Part shown: piece by piece, positions 38,423 through 48,000 of the stretch
How positions within the stretch are numbered: the stretch's first letter is position 1
Layout of the letters: the number at the start of each line of letters is the position of its first letter
NCBI GenBank assembly: GCA_018780365.1
Contig: JADMJR010000027.1
Location: 1 to 64,000, forward strand
DNA: 64,000 nucleotides
From: Acidovorax sp.
GTDB lineage: Bacteria; Pseudomonadota; Gammaproteobacteria; Burkholderiales; Burkholderiaceae_C
Direction of reading: 5' to 3'
The notes under the pieces: model-generated
The model's input: only the letters and a program-made list of their open reading frames with translations
Told to the model about the DNA's origin: nothing
Database searches by the model: none
Made by a program: the position numbers and the translations under genes

Positions 38423-38809
38423 ATGACCAAACGCATACTGATTGTTGAAGACCACTCCGACATCCGCAAGCTCATCCGCATGACGCTGGAGTTCGAGGAT
38501 TACGAGATCCACGACGCGGCCAGCGCCGATGAGGGCTTGGAGGCTGTGCGCCAACTGCGTCCGCAGTTGCTGCTGCTCGATGTCATGATGCCCGGTGCCA
38601 TGAACGGGCTAGATCTGTGCCGCCTGGTCAAAAGCACGCCGGAGTTTGGTTTCCCGCAGGTCATTCTGTTGTCTGCCCGAGGTCAGAGCCAGGATGTTGA
38701 GGCTGGCATGAACGCAGGTGCCGACGCGTACCTGCTCAAGCCTTTCAGTCCGCTCAAACTGATCGAGACCATTGACAAACTGGGGACGCTCTCCTCACCG
38801 CTGTCATGA
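38423..38809 (+). CDS. Single-domain response regulator, module copy 2
   Basis: A 128-aa receiver, close paralogue of the one at 24330. Seen: RILIVEDHSDIRKLIRMTLE, phosphoacceptor D53 in LLLLDVMMPG, and LLKPFSPLKLIE. It has no output domain. The stop overlaps the HD-GYP gene (ATGA), repeating the copy 1 arrangement exactly. Confidence 0.93.
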   Translation: MTKRILIVEDHSDIRKLIRMTLEFEDYEIHDAASADEGLEAVRQLRPQLLLLDVMMPGAMNGLDLCRLVKSTPEFGFPQVILLSARGQSQDVEAGMNAGADAYLLKPFSPLKLIETIDKLGTLSSPLS

Positions 38810-39570
38810 CCCATCCACCGCCCCCCCCAAGTACGCAGTTCGATCCGGCGGTAGCCGCTCAAATGGAGAAGATCATCTCCGACCTGGGGCGTATGTATCA
38901 GGAGCGCAACGAGGCGTTGCAGGAAGTGACGAGGGCCCATCACGAGGCCTTGTTTCTCCTGGCGATGGCAGCCGAGTACAAGGACGACGACACGGGAATA
39001 CACATCGTCCGCATCGGCTTTCTGGCCGAGGCGCTGGCACTGTATCTGGGGCAACCGCAGTACTTTGCCCTGCTGCTGCGCAAGGCGGCACCCATGCACG
39101 ATGTCGGAAAGATCGGCATTCCCGACAGCGTGCTCAAGAAACCAGGAGGATTCACGCCTGAGGAGCGCCAAATCATGAACCGCCATGCAAGCATGGGCGC
39201 GGAGCTCCTGGGCAAATCGCGCATCCCGTTGTTTCAAATGGCGGCCGAGGTGGCCTTCACCCACCACGAACGCTGGGACGGACAGGGCTATCCGCGACAA
39301 CTGGCTGGCAACGCCATCCCGCTGTCGGGCCGCATTGTGAGCGTGGTTGATTTTTATGATGCCCTCACCATGGATCGCGTCTATCGACCCGCCTACAGCC
39401 ACGAACAGGCCATGGAAATGATGCTGGAGCAGCGCGAAAAGGCATTTGACCCCGCCATCGTGGACTGTTTTGAGCGCCACGGCACCGCGCTGCGGGCCCT
39501 GCGGTTGCGCGCCACAGAGCACCGCATGAGCTTCGAAGACCTGATTGCCGCCAAGCCTTTGGTGCTCTGA
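38806..39570 (+). CDS. HD-GYP c-di-GMP phosphodiesterase, module copy 2
   Basis: A 254-aa HD-GYP protein. Seen: HDVGKIGIPDSVLKKPGGFT (HD), FTHHERWDGQGYPRQLAGN (complete HHE and GYP) and VVDFYDALTMDRVYRP. All recognisable catalytic motifs are intact, so c-di-GMP hydrolysis is likely. It lacks its own receiver but is encoded with one, so regulation by the separate receiver is inferred. Paralogue of 24698, where GYP is altered. Confidence 0.92.
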   Translation: MTHPPPPPSTQFDPAVAAQMEKIISDLGRMYQERNEALQEVTRAHHEALFLLAMAAEYKDDDTGIHIVRIGFLAEALALYLGQPQYFALLLRKAAPMHDVGKIGIPDSVLKKPGGFTPEERQIMNRHASMGAELLGKSRIPLFQMAAEVAFTHHERWDGQGYPRQLAGNAIPLSGRIVSVVDFYDALTMDRVYRPAYSHEQAMEMMLEQREKAFDPAIVDCFERHGTALRALRLRATEHRMSFEDLIAAKPLVL

Positions 39571-39721
39571 CCCGTCCCGAGCGCTCGTTGCACTTCTCGC
39601 CGGGGTTTGTTGGGCAACTCTTCAACCTGTGGGTCAACCCCACATCTGCAGACAAGCGAGACGCCATAGTGCGGCGCCACGCACTTGACTTCATGACAGT
39701 CCATTGACGCAAATCTCCACC

Positions 39722-40627
39722 ATGCGCGCTTTTTCACTTTTGACCCGGCCTCGACTGCCCAGCATCAGCAGCACTCGCGTACTGGCCGTGGGCCTGGTGC
39801 TACTTCTGGCAGTGCTGGCCAGCACCGCATCTCTGATGTGGCGCGAACTGGACCACATGCAGCACCGTGATCGCCAGCGGTTAGAACTGTTGGCCAGCGT
39901 GATGGAAGCGCAAGCCAGCCAAATGCTTGATGCTGGCAAACCTGCTCTGGACAATCTGGCGACCAGCTTGGTTAACGACCCCAAGGCCCTGGCCCAGTTA
40001 CCGTTTCAACAGGCCCAATACCTGCAAAGCCTGCCTTTCTTGCGCAGCCTGGCCTTGCTCAACGCGCAGGGCCAGGTTCGGCTATCCACCCACACGTCCG
40101 ATCAGGAGCGCCAGCTTGACCTGCGCCGCCTGACAACTCAGCCGTTGTCGGATGATCGCATGGTCGTAGGCCTTCGGCAGACTGGGCAAAGCCTGACACG
40201 CAACCCGTCAGATCGCCTGGGGCCAGCCCAATCGGACTTTATTCCCCTGCTGCGCCGGGTTCAACTGACTCCCAACAGCCATGTGGTGTTGGTGGCTCAG
40301 CTCTCTCCCAACGCCCTGATCACCTATCAGCAGCGCTTGCTGAACATGAGCAGCTCCGGCGCCCAGGCAGTGCTCGCGCTCAGCGACGGTAGCGTGCTAA
40401 ACCAACTGGGCGGTGATGTATCCGCAGCTGAACCAGTTCCAAATGTTCAGCCGTTCCCGCAGGAAAACCAAGGCAGCTATGAAATCGTGGACATCGGGCG
40501 CCAGGCCCAGGCATTCCAGGACAATGCACTGCCTGCGCAGGATTCGACGCCCTCCCGTCAGGAGAGCAGATCCGACGCCCCTTCCGCCACGACGACCTCC
40601 AGCCAAGGGCAGGCCCTGCCTGGCTGA
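39722..40627 (+). CDS. Membrane sensor domain without a kinase (truncated kinase paralogue)
   Basis: A 301-aa protein with one N-terminal membrane segment (VLAVGLVLLLAVLASTASLM) and a periplasmic domain. It resembles the input part of the kinase at 26293: LGPAQSDFIPLLRRV against LGFIPLMRKF, a similar LSPNAL/INPDSL element, and a glycine-tyrosine NQGSYEIVD/HGSYVGQ motif. It stops where the second membrane segment and PAS domains would follow, and the tail is Ser/Gln-rich and low in complexity. It is either a decayed kinase or a stand-alone sensor or decoy. ATG 39722 is chosen over the upstream TTG. Confidence 0.75.
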   Translation: MRAFSLLTRPRLPSISSTRVLAVGLVLLLAVLASTASLMWRELDHMQHRDRQRLELLASVMEAQASQMLDAGKPALDNLATSLVNDPKALAQLPFQQAQYLQSLPFLRSLALLNAQGQVRLSTHTSDQERQLDLRRLTTQPLSDDRMVVGLRQTGQSLTRNPSDRLGPAQSDFIPLLRRVQLTPNSHVVLVAQLSPNALITYQQRLLNMSSSGAQAVLALSDGSVLNQLGGDVSAAEPVPNVQPFPQENQGSYEIVDIGRQAQAFQDNALPAQDSTPSRQESRSDAPSATTTSSQGQALPG

Positions 40628-40693
40628 AAATGACGTTCTTCCATCTTGAAATCTTGATCGCTGCCGAGGCGCAGCCAGAACGGGAGATTTTTC

Positions 40694-41983
40694 ATGCTCA
40701 AGCGCATCAGCATTCAGTACCTCACGTTGGGCATGTATGTACACGACTTCTGCGGCTCCTGGATGGACCACCCCTTCTGGGGAGCGAAGTTCGTCTTGAA
40801 GGAGCCCAAGGACCTGGCGCGCATCAAGGCCGCGTCCATTGAAGAGGTCTGGATCGACACCTCCAAGGGGTTGGACGTTGCAACCGGCGTTCATTCCGTT
40901 TCCAGAGAAGAGGCGGATTTTCAGGTAGAGACCGATTTCGGCATGCTCGACACTATGCCGCCCCTGGTGGTGGACCCGCAGCCCCCGCCCTCGCAGCCTC
41001 CCCGCCGTGCGCGGGGCCGGGCACCTGCCAGCATGCGTAGCGAGCTGCAGGCGGCGGCATCCATCTGTGTGGAGTCAAAACAGGCGGTGGTCTCGATGTT
41101 CAAAGAGGCACGCATGGGCAAGGCGGTGAATTCCGAGAATGCGCGCAGCCTGGTTGAAGAAATCTCCGACTCCGTCACGCGCAACCCGAGCGCCCTCATC
41201 AGCCTAGCCCGCCTGAAGACAGCGGACGACTACACCTACATGCATTCGGTAGCGGTCTGCGCCCTGATGGTGGCACTGGCCAAGCAGATCAACCTCAATG
41301 AAGAGCACATTCGCAGCGCCGGCATGGCGGGGCTGCTGCACGACCTGGGTAAAGCGGCCATTCCGCTGGCGGTGCTCAACAAGCCGGGCAAGCTCACGGA
41401 TGAGGAGTTCACCGTGATCCAGAGCCACCCGGTGCAGGGCTACCTGATGCTCAAGGAGGGCGGCAGCGTGGAGGACTCGGTGCTGGACGCATGCCGCCAC
41501 CACCACGAGAAGATGGATGGCTCAGGCTACCCTGACAAGCTCAAAGGTGGGGAGATCAGTCTGATCGCGCGCATGACCGCCGTCTGCGATGTGTACGACG
41601 CCATCACTTCCGACCGCCCCTACAAGCGCGGCTGGGACCCGGCGGAGTCGCTGCGCCGCATGGCCGAGTGGACCAAGGGGCACTTCGATCCCCGGCTGTT
41701 CCAGGCGTTTGTGAAGAGCATCGGCATCTACCCGGTGGGCTCGCTGGTGCGGCTGACCTCCGGGCGCATCGGCGTGGTGACAGAACAGGGGCAGCAGTCG
41801 TTGATCTCTCCCAAGGTGAAGGTGTTCTTCTCCACCAAGTCGGACCTGCGCATTCCGCCCGCCATCATCGATCTGGCCGAACCAGGCTGCACCGAGAAGA
41901 TCGTGGCCCGCGAAGACCCCGATCAATGGAAGTTTCCCGACCTCAACGAGCTGTGGTCGGACCTCCCCTTACCCGCTCGCTGA
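40694..41983 (+). CDS. HD-GYP phosphodiesterase with DUF3391-type N-terminus
   Basis: A 429-aa HD-GYP protein. The N-terminus MLKRISIQYLTLGMYVHDFC and the following 100 residues match the DUF3391 region common in proteobacterial HD-GYP proteins. The catalytic domain has AGLLHDLGKAAIPLAVLNKP, RHHHEKMDGSGYPDKLKGG and VCDVYDAITSDRPYKRG, all complete. It should hydrolyse c-di-GMP. It is the last intact gene of the signalling island and has an AG-rich ribosome-binding site before ATG 40694. Confidence 0.93.
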   Translation: MLKRISIQYLTLGMYVHDFCGSWMDHPFWGAKFVLKEPKDLARIKAASIEEVWIDTSKGLDVATGVHSVSREEADFQVETDFGMLDTMPPLVVDPQPPPSQPPRRARGRAPASMRSELQAAASICVESKQAVVSMFKEARMGKAVNSENARSLVEEISDSVTRNPSALISLARLKTADDYTYMHSVAVCALMVALAKQINLNEEHIRSAGMAGLLHDLGKAAIPLAVLNKPGKLTDEEFTVIQSHPVQGYLMLKEGGSVEDSVLDACRHHHEKMDGSGYPDKLKGGEISLIARMTAVCDVYDAITSDRPYKRGWDPAESLRRMAEWTKGHFDPRLFQAFVKSIGIYPVGSLVRLTSGRIGVVTEQGQQSLISPKVKVFFSTKSDLRIPPAIIDLAEPGCTEKIVAREDPDQWKFPDLNELWSDLPLPAR

Positions 41984-42055
41984 AAGCACGGTGCAGGCTA
42001 TAGGCGAGGGCCGTGGCAGGCCACGCCAACTAGATGATCAGCGAAGGATAAGCAG

Positions 42056-42160
42056 ATGGTCAAGGCGCATGCCGATTCATGGGCGGCGACGGACGAGTTC
42101 TGGAAGCGGGTAGAGCCCCTGATACCCTTGCCTGCGCGCGATCCAAACAAGCAATACTGA
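42056..42160 (+). pseudogene. IS5-family transposase N-terminal fragment
   Basis: The 34 residues include WAATDEFWKRVEPLIPLPAR followed by DPNKQY and a stop. This matches the start of IS5-type transposases, which normally run to more than 250 residues. The rest is missing. Confidence 0.7.
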
Positions 42161-42473
42161 ATCGCCTACATGGTCCGCCCAAGGAGAACAAGCTTTTGCA
42201 TCGTGATGGTTTGAAGGGTTTGCTGCCTTACATCCGGGCTGTTGGTGCAGTGGTTGCTGCTGCCCATGATGGCTATTAGGGCCTGGAGGGACCGTCAACT
42301 ACTGCACCTCCTACCTGAAGGACCCGAGCGCGTTCGCCCTTGATCCGTGCGAACTGACTTTGAGCACCGGTCATCCGGATGTCAAGATCCTAGTGTGGGC
42401 TGCTGCAGATTTTGCGTACGCTTCGGACTGGCGTGCAACACTTGTCTGCCGCACGCGCCTGTGCCCGGACCCG

Positions 42474-42477
42474 CTAG
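42474..42477 (+). repeat. Possible target duplication CTAG flanking the IS3 element
   Basis: CTAG lies on both sides of the element (42474-42477 and 43799-43802). Because CTAG is palindromic it could equally be part of the inverted repeat. Confidence 0.5.
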
Positions 42478-42527
42478 TGAATCGCCCCGGTTTTTGAGGA
42501 GGCTCAACACTCTGAGAGGATTGAGCC

Positions 42528-42851
42528 ATGAAGAAGACGAACAAGTTCTCGCCCGAGGTGCGTGAGCGCGCAGTGAGAATGGTGCAGGAGCAGCGCGGGG
42601 AGTACCCATCCCTGTGGGCTGCCATCGAATCCATTGCCCCTAAGATTGGCTGCGTGCCGCAGACCCTGAACGAGTGGGTCAAGCGCACCGAAGTTGATGC
42701 AGGCAAGCGCGAAGGCGTCACCACAGCCGAAGCACAGCGGGTCAAGGAGTTGGAGCGCGAGGTCAAGGAACTGCGCCGGGCCAACGAGATATTGAAGCTG
42801 GCCAGCGCGTTTTTCGCCCAGGCGGAGCTCGACCGCCGACTCAAGTCTTGA
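42528..42851 (+). CDS. IS3-family OrfA (HTH protein)
   Basis: A 107-aa protein with [20 protein letters not shown] and [13 protein letters not shown] (helix-turn-helix), and a leucine-zipper-like end [20 protein letters not shown]. It binds the IS ends and is fused to OrfB by -1 frameshifting. The overlapping frame of OrfB is at -1, as expected. Confidence 0.93.
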   Translation: MKKTNKFSPEVRERAVRMVQEQRGEYPSLWAAIESIAPKIGCVPQTLNEWVKRTEVDAGKREGVTTAEAQRVKELEREVKELRRANEILKLASAFFAQAELDRRLKS

Positions 42852-43759
42852 GGGCCTTTATCGACCAGCAGCGCAATGCTTTCGGGGTCGAGCCGCTCTG
42901 CAAGGTCTTGCAGGTTGCCCCGTCAGCGTATCGGCGCCACGCCGCGCTGGTGCGCGAGCCTCACAAACGCTGCGCTAGAGCGAAACGCGACGAATTGCTG
43001 ATGCCGCAGATTCAACGAGTCTGGCAGGCCAACATGCAGGTTTATGGCGCCGACAAGGTATGGCGGCAACTAGCGCGCGAAGGCGTGACCGTGGCCCGCT
43101 GCACGGTAGAGCGTCTGATGCGCAGCATGGGACTGCGTGGTGTGATGCGCGGCAAGGCCGTACGAACCACCGTCAGTGATGGCAAAGCACCATGTCCATT
43201 GGACCGGGTCAACCGGCAGTTCCGGGCCGAGAGGCCGAACCAGTTGTGGGTGAGCGACTTCACTTACGTTTCGACTTGGCAAGGCTGGCTGTACGTAGCC
43301 TTCGTCATCGACGTGTTTGCCAGGCGCATCGTTGGGTGGCGGGTGAGCAGTTCAATGCGCACGGACTTTGTTCTCGACGCCCTGGAGCAAGCCCTCTATG
43401 CCCGTCAGCCTGAGCGCGATGGCAGTTTGGTTTGTCACTCCGATAGAGGCTCGCAATACGTCAGCATTCGCTACACCGAGCGACTGGCGGAAGCTGGCAT
43501 CGAGCCCTCGGTGGGCAGCAAGGGCGACAGCTACGACAACGCCCTGGCCGAGACCATCAACGGCCTGTACAAGGCCGAACTGATTCACCGCCGGGCTCCA
43601 TGGAAAACCAAGGAAGCAGTTGAGTTCGCAACGCTCGAATGGGTATCGTGGTTTAACCACCATCGCCTGCTCGAACCCATAGGGTACATCCCGCCTGCAG
43701 AAGCTGAGGCAAACTACTACCAGCAACTCGCCAGTCAAGCCACTGTGGAAGTGAGCTGA
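42848..43759 (+). CDS. IS3-family OrfB (DDE transposase)
   Basis: 303 residues from the TTG at the overlap, normally made as an OrfAB fusion. Seen: the DDE triad in [10 protein letters not shown] (D), CHSDRGSQY (D) and [10 protein letters not shown] (E), then [10 protein letters not shown] and [18 protein letters not shown]. The frame is complete, so the enzyme should be active. Confidence 0.95.
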   Translation: MRAFIDQQRNAFGVEPLCKVLQVAPSAYRRHAALVREPHKRCARAKRDELLMPQIQRVWQANMQVYGADKVWRQLAREGVTVARCTVERLMRSMGLRGVMRGKAVRTTVSDGKAPCPLDRVNRQFRAERPNQLWVSDFTYVSTWQGWLYVAFVIDVFARRIVGWRVSSSMRTDFVLDALEQALYARQPERDGSLVCHSDRGSQYVSIRYTERLAEAGIEPSVGSKGDSYDNALAETINGLYKAELIHRRAPWKTKEAVEFATLEWVSWFNHHRLLEPIGYIPPAEAEANYYQQLASQATVEVS

Positions 43760-43798
43760 CTTAAACCAAACAGCCTCCGCGGAAACCGGGGCGATTCA

Positions 43799-44286
43799 CT
43801 AGTGCGGCCAGAACTCGGACGGTCGCGGCGGCGAGAGGGCCTGGACTTGGTGTCACGAAACGCCTTGGTTGGCCTGCCGGCGACAGAGGGCCTTGCAGCT
43901 CTGCGCACGGATCGTTATGTCCTCGTCGTGGCTGCGTGTTTCGGACTTCCTAGACACCAAGTTCGGCGCCGTTGATACCGTTTCGGCACCGCAGTCAGCG
44001 AGCATCATTGTTTACCCTGTGGAACACTTCCTGCAGCCCATCGATTGTTGAGAACTAACTGATTGGGCCGAGTAGGTCCTTGTTCCTATGATGCGCTGCA
44101 AGCGTGCCTGCCCCCTGTTGCTGGCCGCCCCAACTACTAGGCGCCTCTAAGCGCAAAGCCAGGCCTCTGCCCTAGCCGTGATGGGCGTCAGCAGGTGCAT
44201 AGACCTCCCGATGGCCCGCACCCCATCTACCACCCGTCAGCGATTCTCCGACCCTTCTTTGTTTCTTGGCTCCGCTGGTCTTCGAA
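43799..44286. other. 488-bp stretch without a supported gene
   Basis: Between the IS3 element and the peroxiredoxin remnant I see no gene on either strand and no convincing repeat or promoter. It is probably debris of the interrupted sequence that begins left of the IS. Confidence 0.5.
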
Positions 44287-44680
44287 TCAGCTCACACCCG
44301 AATGTTCGCCACGCGCCGGATAGTCGTTCTTGATCACGAAATCCAACGCCTGGACCATTTCCGCAAAGCTGGGTCGCACGAATGGCATCGACTGGACAGA
44401 GAGATAGTAGATCGAGTTATCCGGTTTTATCAGGAACACGCCAGGTTCAGAGAAAAGGGCTGGCTCCTCGATACCGATGGAAGTTTTCCCACGACCCGCT
44501 GATAAGTAAAGTCCCCAGGCGCGGGCGACTTCGAGTGGAAGTCCCCACCCCACGCGCAGGTTGGCGGCACCAATCTTTTCAGCCATCAATTGAGCTCGTT
44601 CACGGGTGTCTGAGCTCACAGCGATGGTGGCAACGCCGCGCTCTGCGAGAGGGCAAGCCAGGATAAAGCCAGTTTTGACT
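44287..44680 (-). pseudogene. AhpC/TSA-family peroxiredoxin-like protein, 5'-truncated
   Basis: The minus strand reads CPLAERGVATIAVSSDTRER, GWGLPLEVARAWGLYLS, SIGIEEPALFSEPGVFLI and YYLSVQSMPFVRPSFAEM. This is the C-terminal two-thirds of a redoxin protein common in Comamonadaceae. The frame is lost at about 44680, where the sequence passes into that leading to the second Tn3 transposon. The N-terminus with the peroxidatic cysteine region is missing. Confidence 0.75.
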
Positions 44681-44730
44681 CATAAGCCTTTTAGTTATGT
44701 GAAATGGCCCCCATATTTCAAAATCGAAAC

Positions 44731-45081
44731 TCAATTGGTCGTCTGTAGTGTTTCCAGCGGTTCAATCAGCTTCACCCAGCCTTGCAGCGTAGCGATTGTT
44801 TGACGAAACTCTGACGTTGCTTCAAAAGCCAGTTCAGGCAAGCTCTCTTCGTCCGCAGAGCCTGACAAACCGGCCCCGTTGACCACAGCGTGCGCCATTC
44901 CGTGAAGTCGCAGCAGTACGTCCCGAAGACCGTCCTGGCCTCGCACGTTCCCCACAAAGCTGTCTAGCTGTTCGACAGCGCGCAGCAGTTTTGAGGTGTC
45001 GTAGGTGCTCTGTAGCCGTGTCAGCGCAGCCCTGTCCAGCCGACCGTAGGCCGTGAGGACGGTGATTTCTGGATCGCTCAT
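44731..45081 (-). CDS. Tn3-associated accessory protein (TnpC-like), paralogue 2
   Basis: A 116-aa protein with VLTAYGRLDRAALTRLQSTY, LLRLHGMAHAVVN and QGWVKLIEPLETLQTTN. It is coupled to the end of tnpA by an ATGA overlap. A small regulator after tnpA is known in Tn5041-like elements; identity with TnpC is inferred only from position and size. Confidence 0.7.
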   Translation of the reverse strand: MSDPEITVLTAYGRLDRAALTRLQSTYDTSKLLRAVEQLDSFVGNVRGQDGLRDVLLRLHGMAHAVVNGAGLSGSADEESLPELAFEATSEFRQTIATLQGWVKLIEPLETLQTTN

Positions 45082-48000
45082 GCTCCTGCTCCCTTTTGGC
45101 CGGCACGCTGCCCCTCCGCTGCCACTGCAGCTGCCGCAGCTCGTGCACGCTTGGCCGCCTCACGAAACTGTGATTCCTTGACCCAAGGCTCCGGGGGCCG
45201 CTTCAGGTCGAGGTGATAGTTGCCAAAGCGCTTGATACCTGAGGTCATGTAGGGACTCAGGTACTCGACATCGGCCGCAGAAACCGGCTCCCCGTCTGCG
45301 TACATCTCCTGCAACACCCGCATCATGTCCACCGTGTTCTGCAGGATCACCGATGAGGCAACCAGGTCGATGAAGCGCACCCGCTTTTGCTGCTCGTTCG
45401 GATCGTTCTCATTGATCACGTCGCCGCCGAAATCCAGCCATTTCGTGAAGGCATGGTACGACTCGATCTTGTTGGTCGTCGCGCTCACCTCCTGTCGCAT
45501 TTCCTTGCTGGAAATCCAGCGCAGCAGGTAGACCGTGCGCAGCACGCGGCCAAGTTCGCGTGCCGCAGCAAACAGTCGGTTGTGACGCCCTTCTTGGCTG
45601 AGCTTGCGCAGCAGCATCGGTGAGGCGATTTTTTTTCCAGCCTGAATCGATATCGATACCTGCATCAGATCTCGCCAATGGTCGCGGATGAGCTTCCAGT
45701 CCACGACGTCGCTGAACAAGCGGTCAATATGCCGGAACCGCATCCCCTTCTCGGGGCGATAGAAGCGCAGATCCTTCCAGTTCCGAATGCGCGGCATCAA
45801 TTGAATACCTGCCAGATGCGTGAAGGCGAACACCGTTTCCGATTGGCCATGGGTGTCCGAGTACACGGTATCGGCCTGAACGCTCAAGCCTGCCTTCATC
45901 AGGCCCTCGATGACGTAGACAGCTTCCAGAACCCCTGGTGGTATGAAATGGCGAAACACCGCGATGTAGTTGTCAGCGACGTGCCGATAGGCCACTGCCC
46001 CCATGCGCCGGTACCGAAAATGCATGCCCACCAGCAGGTTCTGGTCGTAGAAGTCGTGCTGAGTGCCATCTGCCGCGACCTTTTTGCCTTCGCCCCACAG
46101 CTTGGGTAGCTCAAGCCGCAGATACAGTTCGGTCAGATCCCGGCAGGCGTTGTCCAACTGGTCCAGACTCATGTGCCGCTGGTTGGCATAGGACAGTTGA
46201 TGTGGTGTCACACCGTTGGACAGATGGCGCGCGGCCTGGTTGGGTCCCAGGTTGCAGCCCATGGCAAACACGGTGAGCAAGTAGCGCTCCCGTGCGTTGC
46301 GAAGTTTGGGATCGTCGCCGGACTGCGGCCCAAAGTTGCGGGTGAATCCTGTCCAGTGCTCGATGTTGGCGAGAACATCCAGCAGGTTGCGAGGGGCTGT
46401 GCGATTTTCGATAGCGGCATGCAGTGCGATGGCCGAAGCCGGCACTTCCCGTGCAACAACACGCCGCAGGGTAGGCTCGCCGTTGGCTCCGATCACCACG
46501 TCCCCTGCATGTTGTGGAAGCTCGTCATCGATCTTTTTGGCCGTCTCCGTGAGCAATTGCTTGAGCCCATCTACGAAATCACCCGCAGTGGCGGGTATCC
46601 CAATCCGGTCGCAACAGGTTGGCAGCAGCGCTTCGCACTCCTTCCACGGCAGCAGTTGCAAGCGGTAGTCGGCAAATGACTCTGAGCCTTCAATGCACAC
46701 ATCGCCAGAACGAAGATCCCCACACAAATAGCTGAACACGCACACTTCGAGGTAGCGACGGTTCGTCGGATGCCCCAGCCCATGCGAACGGCGCACCAGC
46801 TTGCGCCAGCGCTCGGAGGCGAACGTAAGCGCCAAGTCATCCTCGATCCACTCCACCTTGCGATGTTCGTTGGCCAGAACGACCTGCAGGGCGTCCAGCA
46901 GACTGCGGTCCTGGGTGGCTGCCTCGAAGCGCAACGCTTTGGCCATCCGGAACATAGCCGCACGCCAACTGCTGAACGCCTTCCAGACCAGCGGCAGATG
47001 GTTGCCGCCGCTCCACACACGGATGGCCTCACAGTCCATCGTCAGTTGATCCAGGTTGCCGTGCGGGGCAAGTAGATCTCGAACGCGCTGCCCGGTACTC
47101 GCGTCATCCAGGTTTTCTGCGAGGATTTCCAGCACCTGCTCCAGCGTGGCGACGAGTTCTTCGCTCAGCTCGCGCTGGCGCGCCTGGATCACCTGCAGTT
47201 CCTCTCTTGCGGTCTTATGGATGGCTCCGATCCGACGAATGAACATTTCGGCCACATCGTCGCGGGCCCTCACTCGCATCTGTCGGATCAATGCCAGGAT
47301 CAATGCGTAGCGCTTGGCGGGCAGCAAGTCCTTCATGTCGCCCGCGTCGAGCGCCGACGCCATGCCAGCCATGTAGTTGAGCTTGGTAACTGGAACGCCA
47401 TCGAGCAGCGTATCGCTGTCAGGCAGGGACTCAAGCCATGTCAACTGGTCCAACAGCAAATCGAGATGCTTGCGCGAGGCTTTTTTTGCCGATTTCTTGA
47501 TCTGGTTGTACAGAGTTCGCCTTGCCGGCAATTCCGACTCCAGCAATTGGTCAAGCCATGTTCGTTGGGCCAAACTCAGACGCTGGTTGATTCGCTCGTT
47601 CAATGCTGCCTCTGCGGCCGAGTGGGCTTGTTCAGAGATTTCGTCGAGCGTGCGGAACACTGGCAGCTCGTAACCCAACCGTACCAACTCCTCAATGGTG
47701 ATGTTGATGATGTCAACACGGGTCTCCACGACACAGGCGACCTGTTGGGCTATCTGGATAGCCAGTGTTCGTGTTTGTCCGTCGGTGTAGGGCTTCACAC
47801 CAAGCAGTTCTCGAATCGCCTTGTGGTGGCGATACAGCGTGGCGAGCGAAGCGAATTCGATCTTGTCAGTCGGGGCGACGCCCAGAGTTGCGGAAACATG
47901 CTCGATAACCTCGGCTGGAATGGCATCGAGCGCGGGGAAGTGGCGCAGGAACTCGAAGCATTTGAGCAGCACGAGGATGGCCAGGCGGCGTTCTGGGGTG

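Larger units (their letters stand above)
41984..42477. other. Remnant region between the signalling island and the IS3 element
   Basis: It holds a 34-codon IS5 transposase start (42056-42160) and otherwise no supported gene. The stretch near 42306-42440 reads TSYLKDPSAFALDPCELTL on the plus strand, faintly like the start of a HipA-type protein, but too short to call. Confidence 0.5.
42478..43798 (+). mobile_element. IS3-family insertion sequence (1321 bp), apparently intact
   Basis: The ends are inverted repeats beginning TGAATCGCCCCGGTTT, with 24 of the first 27 positions matching. Two overlapping frames orfA and orfB encode the transposase. The sequence pattern resembles the IS51/IS1222-like members of IS3. 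It is intact and flanked by CTAG on both sides, so it is a recent insertion into the transposon. Confidence 0.9.

Noticed and set aside
42306..42440. Possible HipA N-terminal fragment (YLKDPSAFALDP)
   Set aside because: Only about a dozen residues look similar; too short to support.
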